From JBEKYD01 sp049511335 (GTDB lineage: Bacteria > Acidobacteriota > Terriglobia > Bryobacterales > Bryobacteraceae), in assembly GCA_049511335.1 (NCBI GenBank), contig JBEKYD010000279.1, positions 1-10,148 of the forward strand: 10,148 bases of DNA, read 5' to 3'. This document shows, piece by piece, positions 7,072 to 10,148 of this stretch. Each line of letters starts with the position of its first letter. Position 1 is the first letter of the stretch. Below the pieces are notes generated by a model. It had not been told where the DNA came from. It saw only the letters and a list, made by a program, of their open reading frames with translations, and searched no databases. The translations under genes were made by a program, and so were the position numbers.

Positions 7072-7240
7072 AACCGCAGTTTCGGATAAAGCCACCCGGA
7101 AGTCAAGTGCTTAGGCATGAAGAGTTCCTTTCTCAGAATTCTGCCGTATCACTGGCTGTGTTGCCGTCCCGCTCTCGACTACTGCGATGAAGTTCTGGAC
7201 GGCTTGGCGCAGCTTCAAGGTTTTGCCGTTTAAAATCCCG
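7072..7240 (-). promoter_or_regulatory. Leader region upstream of bacterioferritin
   Basis: This gap separates the RRM stop from bfr and should contain the bfr promoter, but I find no convincing -10/-35 pair and no Fur-box-like palindrome. AAAGGA followed 7 nt later by an ATG (minus strand, 7118-7116) could start a 26-codon ORF ending at 7038. It would overlap the bfr start out of frame, so a leader peptide is possible but unsupported otherwise. On the same strand a 70-codon frame (7323-7111) runs out of the RRM gene through this region; it resembles nothing I know. Confidence 0.3.
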
Positions 7241-7543
7241 CTACCAGCGTTTGCGTCCAGAACCGCCGCCGCTCGGAAGATCACCCCTGGGCCGATCCGT
7301 CTTAGGGCGCGCCTCATTAACATTTAACGTGCGGCCATCGAGTTTCCAACCATTCAAAGCGGCGATTGCTTTCACCGCTTCCGCATGATTGCTCATCTCG
7401 ACAAATCCAAAGCTCCTTGGCTGTCCCGTGTCACGGTCTGTCACGATATTAACCCGCTCCACGGTTCCGTATTTTTCAAAGAGCGGACGGAGCATGTCTT
7501 CCGTTGCCGAAACACTGAGGTTTCCCACATAGATTTTCGTCAT
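7241..7543 (-). CDS. Small RRM-domain RNA-binding protein
   Basis: A 100-aa single-domain RNA recognition motif protein. RNP2 is IYVGNL (residues 4-9) and RNP1 is RSFGFVEM (43-50), giving the aromatic residues Y5, F45 and F47 that stack on RNA bases. A basic, glycine-containing tail follows (about 80-100, ending GGGSGRKRW). Bacterial proteins of this kind bind single-stranded RNA in the cytoplasm and are often linked to cold or stress responses; the specific role here is unknown. The ATG at 7543 has GAGGA (complement of 7556-7560) about 12 nt upstream. Its start overlaps, as ATGA, the stop of an unrelated open frame at 7779-7540 that lies within the decayed receiver gene; this is probably coincidental. 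It shares a strand with bfr but there is no sign of tight coupling. Confidence 0.93.
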   Translation of the reverse strand: MTKIYVGNLSVSATEDMLRPLFEKYGTVERVNIVTDRDTGQPRSFGFVEMSNHAEAVKAIAALNGWKLDGRTLNVNEARPKTDRPRGDLPSGGGSGRKRW

Positions 7544-8038
7544 GCGTTTGGTTCTTCCTCAACCAATTTGCGATAACAATCGAAGATTTCACCCGGCGAT
7601 ACAGCGTTCCTGGAATGAATGCAAAGGCAACTGTTTCGGCGGGTCACTTTGCAAAAACTACAGTCGAAAGGCGGTCCCACGCCACCGCTGCCGTTGGCAT
7701 TAGTGTTCGTGACAAATCGGAAGTAGCCGTATTTCGTCCAACAGTTGGGTCCACGCACCCGGCAATAGGTCGTGCTCACAGATTATCAGCGGAACTAGGT
7801 GCGCCCGCAAAAACTCTGACGCAGACAGGAGACTCAGAGCGCTGTGAATCCTCCATCGGTCACGGCCCAACAAACCTGCCAGAGTATCGTGGTCGTGTTG
7901 AATTGGGCTGACCGATAGTACTGCAATGACTTGACTGCCGATTGCGAGTCGAGGGGGCAAGTTTCGCCGTAGGCAACTCACTGGCTTGATGGACGTGCCA
8001 GTTTTATCAGCCCGATTGCTGAGGAGCGCATATGCCAC
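7544..8038 (-). pseudogene. Decayed single-domain response regulator (receiver)
   Basis: The frame opening at GTG 8038 contains, at its residues 38-107, a receiver-like segment: VLSVSPIQHDHDTL, then SALSLLSASEFL, then IICEHDLLPGAWTQLLDEI and LLP. This matches the first half of receiver-only regulators that I know from acidobacteria, with D90 in the phospho-acceptor position. The frame then ends at 7700 just where the family continues with an IVTS strand. FVTNT appears in another frame at about 7716-7702. From about 7690 a third frame reads AWD, VVFAK, a TGA stop (7646-7644), PAETV and later VKSSIVIANWL. These echo the family's AYDVLAKP...EV and final helix. Frameshifts, a deletion of several codons and a stop are therefore inferred. 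It starts directly after the DUF2934 gene stop. The alternative is a short truncated receiver of 112 aa. Confidence 0.6.
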
Positions 8039-8395
8039 CTACGCAGCCGCCTTCGCTCCTTCGTTCTTCAGGTCTTCTTCGGCTTGAAGCCAGTCCACTT
8101 CCGGTGAACCGATGGGACGGCCTCTTGCTACCCAGCATTCGTATGCGGGAACTTGGATCGCTTCGTGATCGGAATGCGCCGCTGGCTGGTAATGTTGAAG
8201 CCATTCTACTGGGTGGGAGCGAACCTGTGAATTCTGCTCAAGGATGTCTGCCCACTTCGGGTCGTCGTCCTTGAGGTTGAGGAAGGTTCCGATGGTGCCT
8301 TCGTAAGACCCTTTTGCGAGGAAAACTCCATCGCCTTTTTGAAATGTCGGGGCTGCGACAGGCTCGGAGGATTGCGGGGTGTGGAAGCGGAGCAC
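8039..8395 (-). CDS. Small protein with a KOW-like N-terminal segment and a DUF2934 C-terminus
   Basis: From GTG 8395 this is 118 aa. Residues about 19-67 (KGDGVFLAKGSYEGTIG, then WADI and RSHPVEWL) look like a small beta-barrel module of KOW type, seen in short acidobacterial proteins. Residues about 78-111 (AYECWVARGRPIGSPEVDWL) match DUF2934, a short helical module of unknown function found mostly in soil bacteria. There is no signal peptide or membrane segment, so it is probably cytoplasmic. GTG 8395 is chosen because AAAGGA (complement of 8405-8410) lies 9 nt upstream. The frame also reaches a TTG at 8488, but that start would fall at or before the transcription start predicted from the -10 box at 8493-8498. 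The function is unknown. The Ala-rich end, AKAAA, is immediately followed by the receiver pseudogene. Confidence 0.8.
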   Translation of the reverse strand: MLRFHTPQSSEPVAAPTFQKGDGVFLAKGSYEGTIGTFLNLKDDDPKWADILEQNSQVRSHPVEWLQHYQPAAHSDHEAIQVPAYECWVARGRPIGSPEVDWLQAEEDLKNEGAKAAA

Positions 8396-8492
8396 GATGT
8401 TCCGTCCTTTCTGGCAAGAGACATCAGGGACGGACGGTTCAGCGGGCCAAAAACAACTGGCCGCTCGGCTCTTGGTGAGAGATGCCAAAAAT

Positions 8493-8498
8493 ATTATA
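8493..8498 (-). promoter_or_regulatory. Extended -10 promoter for the DUF2934 gene
   Basis: On the minus strand the sequence reads TGCTATAAT: a perfect TATAAT (complement of 8493-8498) preceded by the TGn extended -10 element. No good -35 is found 16-18 nt upstream, as is usual for extended -10 promoters. Transcription would begin near 8486 and leave a leader of about 90 nt before GTG 8395. Confidence 0.6.
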
Positions 8499-8744
8499 GC
8501 ACGTTTCGGGCCTGCTGCTCCGATTTATCCGGACATGGGGCAACGTTTGGACGGCCACCAAGCGAGTTTGCGGCGGCAACGAGGATGCCGGGAATGCTCC
8601 GCTCGGATCGCTCGGTATTCTGGCGGCTGGTTCGCAGTCGTGATCGGTTACCTGGACGGGCGGGCAATGAGATTCCTGGGAACCTGGGGGAACCTGGGGA
8701 CATCCCGCGTGTTTCCGTGACAGAATTCGTCTCGCCCGCGCAGC
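8499..8744. other. Non-coding spacer with CCTGGG repeats
   Basis: I see no supported gene. At 8670-8700 there is a short tandem pattern of CCTGGG/AACCTGGGG units ending in GGGGACATCCC. Plus-strand open frames run through here but have no recognisable protein features and end inside the dispersed repeat. Confidence 0.45.
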
Positions 8745-8791
8745 GCCAGCCCGCTCCGTGTTGGCTCACGGGGGGAAACAGGCGGGCTGGC
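8745..8791 (+). repeat. Two-part hairpin before repeat copy 2
   Basis: The outer stem GCCAGCCCG (8745-8753) pairs perfectly with CGGGCTGGC (8783-8791). An inner stem CTCCGTG (8754-8760) pairs with CACGGGG (8767-8773) with one G-T wobble, leaving a 9-nt bulge. It lies 14 nt before the long repeat. It could be a transcription terminator or a palindromic extragenic element. Confidence 0.6.
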
Positions 8792-8805
8792 CCCGAGTTC
8801 CCACG

Positions 8806-9090
8806 CCTCTTTTTGTCGGCGCGGCAACGTGTCGGGTCCCGGCACCGCAGGCCACGTGCCCGCGCCAGTTGGTTTACCTCCCTCGACCATAATAGAACGG
8901 CGGGAACGGGCTGTTTTTGGCTGGCGGTTTGTCTTCAGTGGGTTACGAGCTTAAATGGGGTGTGACCGGGTTTGTGAAGGCGGTGAGCAGCGGCGGCAGT
9001 TCCCGCTAACCGGTTGACAACAAGGCGCTTGGATGAGGCCGGGCCAGAATTTATATCCGCCGGCGGGCGCCGGGCACCGAAACTTGGGCG
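8806..9090 (+). repeat. Long dispersed repeat, copy 2 (about 285 bp)
   Basis: The second copy of the element at 6181-6468, same orientation. It carries the same central possible stem, ACCGGGTT (8965-8972) with AACCGGT (9008-9014). Compared with copy 1 it lacks TAG after GTCGG and differs most in the GC-rich part at about 8840-8875. The match ends sharply at GAAACTTGGGCG in both copies, with unrelated sequence beyond. No terminal inverted repeats or clear target duplications are visible. Confidence 0.85.
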
Positions 9091-9366
9091 GTTTCTCTGG
9101 TTCGGTGGGAGTGCGTGACGTGGGCGTCCCGCGCGGACCAGGGGTCCGCCCTACTGGGCTGGCTTCGGCAGCCTTCGGGAGGGGCATTTAGCGGCAGGAC
9201 CCCGAACCCTGGCACGGGCGGGCGAAACCGCCCGGAAACGCAGCGCAGGAGTTACTGTCCCCGGCTGCACCTGGCTGCACTTTGTCCTTGCGCCAGAGTG
9301 CGCTAGCATTATGCTTCAATCTTGTTTTACTGGCCATGACCGTCCCTGGAAGCGACGGGGTACTTG
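9091..9366. promoter_or_regulatory. Non-coding region upstream of the FRG gene, with two hairpins
   Basis: No gene is supported. GCGGACC (9133-9139) pairs with GGTCCGC (9143-9149), and CGGGCGG (9215-9221) pairs with CCGCCCG (9228-9234) across a GCGAAA loop. A weak promoter candidate for the FRG gene is TTGCGC (9288-9293) with TATGCT (9310-9315), spacer 16 nt. A short repeat, GGCTGCACCTGGCTGCAC, lies at 9263-9280. Confidence 0.4.
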
Positions 9367-10119
9367 ATGCCGATTGTTACCGAGCGGTTGAATTCCCGAG
9401 AACAGCGCCGCTTCGCGCGCTGTCCAGTCAAGTGCCGACGGTTTGATGTGCGTATCCGCAACTTGGCGGAATATATAACGGTGATGAGCATGCCCGGGCC
9501 GCTCTGGTTTCGTGGGCATGGTGACCACCGCTGGCGGCTGGGGCCTTCGGCGCTGCGATATGATACCGAAGATCTTCGCAATGCGGCCCTGTCGCTCCTT
9601 GCTGATTTTCGCCGTGTCGGCGAGATCAAACTACTGCGTCCGCCCCTTTTGGGAGAGTCGCTCAAGTGGGTCCAGCTAGCACAGCACTATGGTTTGCCAA
9701 CGCGATTGCTCGACTGGACAGAAAGCCCGACTGTGGCTCTCTACTTCGCCTGTCAAGAGCCCAAGACGGACGGCCTCGTATTCATGATGAACCCCGTCGA
9801 CCTAAACCGCGCGAGCTTTCCTAAGCTTCCGCGAGTGCTTGACGCCCACCTCGACGCCAAGACTATCCTTCGATATCTGGATTTGAAGGGCAGCGTCGGT
9901 GGCTCCCGCAAGCATAAAACGGTAGCAGTCAACCCGGTGTGGAACTCCGAACGCATCATGGCTCAGAAGGGCGTCTTCTCACTTCACGGCACAGCATTTG
10001 ACCTTGATGACCAGCAGGCACCATCACTAGCCTCGATTTCCACGGGAGGTCTGGCGTGTGCAATGGCACAGGACGGAACGCCGACCTTGAGCCAGTCGCG
10101 GGTTCCGCACGACCTGTAG
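9367..10119 (+). CDS. FRG-domain protein
   Basis: A 250-aa protein from ATG 9367; an in-frame TTG at 9364 would add one residue. The FRG domain is named for its F-R-G motif, here WFRG (47-50), followed by LGPSALR. The second hallmark block is AQHYGLPTRLLDW (105-117) with SPTVALYFAC after it. Further on, NSERIMAQKGVFSLHG (193-208) is the block usual in the second half of these proteins. The biochemical role of FRG domains is unproven; they occur often in mobile and phage-defence loci, which is the basis for suspecting defence here. After FDLDDQQAPSL (211-221) the last 30 residues look unlike the usual acidic/hydrophobic end of the family, so the C-terminus may be diverged or altered by a frameshift. 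Only a weak ribosome-binding site is visible. No partner gene lies between it and the window edge. Confidence 0.85.
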   Translation: MPIVTERLNSREQRRFARCPVKCRRFDVRIRNLAEYITVMSMPGPLWFRGHGDHRWRLGPSALRYDTEDLRNAALSLLADFRRVGEIKLLRPPLLGESLKWVQLAQHYGLPTRLLDWTESPTVALYFACQEPKTDGLVFMMNPVDLNRASFPKLPRVLDAHLDAKTILRYLDLKGSVGGSRKHKTVAVNPVWNSERIMAQKGVFSLHGTAFDLDDQQAPSLASISTGGLACAMAQDGTPTLSQSRVPHDL

Positions 10120-10148
10120 TTAGTGCCATCCGGTTCTGAAACATTTTT

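Noticed and set aside
7540..7779. A 79-codon cysteine-containing ORF whose TGA overlaps the RRM ATG, suggesting a coupled small gene
   Set aside because: Its frame crosses a receiver-like segment in a different frame, and its own sequence resembles nothing known. The ATGA overlap is better explained by chance inside a decayed gene, though coupling cannot be excluded.
8339..8965. A 208-codon plus-strand ORF ending inside repeat copy 2
   Set aside because: It runs antisense to the DUF2934 gene and through hairpins and the dispersed repeat; the shared C-terminal residues with the frame at 6131-6343 come only from the repeat.
6181..9090. A composite transposon
   Set aside because: The flanking repeats contain no transposase gene and no terminal inverted repeats, and no target duplication is visible, so only a repeat-bracketed block is claimed.

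Overview
The window is GC-rich bacterial DNA with intergenic regions full of palindromes and repeats. The secreted sedolisin-type protease, the receiver-only response-regulator remnant, the KOW-like/DUF2934 protein and the style of the intergenic repeats together suggest an acidobacterium, most likely a Solibacter/Bryobacterales relative. That placement is inference from protein style; no rRNA or other marker gene is present.

Layout. Positions 1-103 hold the last codons of what looks like an IS4-type transposase, so the left edge lies at the end of an insertion sequence. Next, on the minus strand, come a sensor histidine kinase (2540-846) and an OmpR/PhoB-type response regulator (871-185), overlapping by 26 nt as a two-gene operon. 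Facing away from them across a 155-nt intergenic region is a secreted S53 (sedolisin) protease with its pro-domain (2696-4879). An SDR-family oxidoreductase follows (5018-5749), with a large inverted repeat on each side.

From 5750 onward the region is accessory in character: a non-coding stretch of about 850 nt with competing hairpins, a degenerate 75-bp direct repeat, and copy 1 of a roughly 288-bp repeat (6181-6468). Then come four minus-strand loci: bacterioferritin (7071-6595), a small RRM RNA-binding protein (7543-7241), a decayed response-regulator receiver gene (about 8038-7544), and a KOW-like/DUF2934 small protein (8395-8039) with a perfect extended -10 promoter. Copy 2 of the 288-bp repeat lies at 8806-9090 in the same orientation, so these four loci are bracketed by direct repeats. 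After more hairpins the window closes with an FRG-domain protein (9367-10119).

Functionally, the kinase and regulator form a complete phosphorelay pair and the neighbouring divergent protease is a possible target. Bacterioferritin stores iron in the cytoplasm. The FRG protein belongs to a domain family repeatedly seen in mobile and phage-defence settings, but no partner gene is visible here. I did not find a convincing new multi-gene system. The most unusual content is the long repeat pair and the inverted repeats around the SDR gene.
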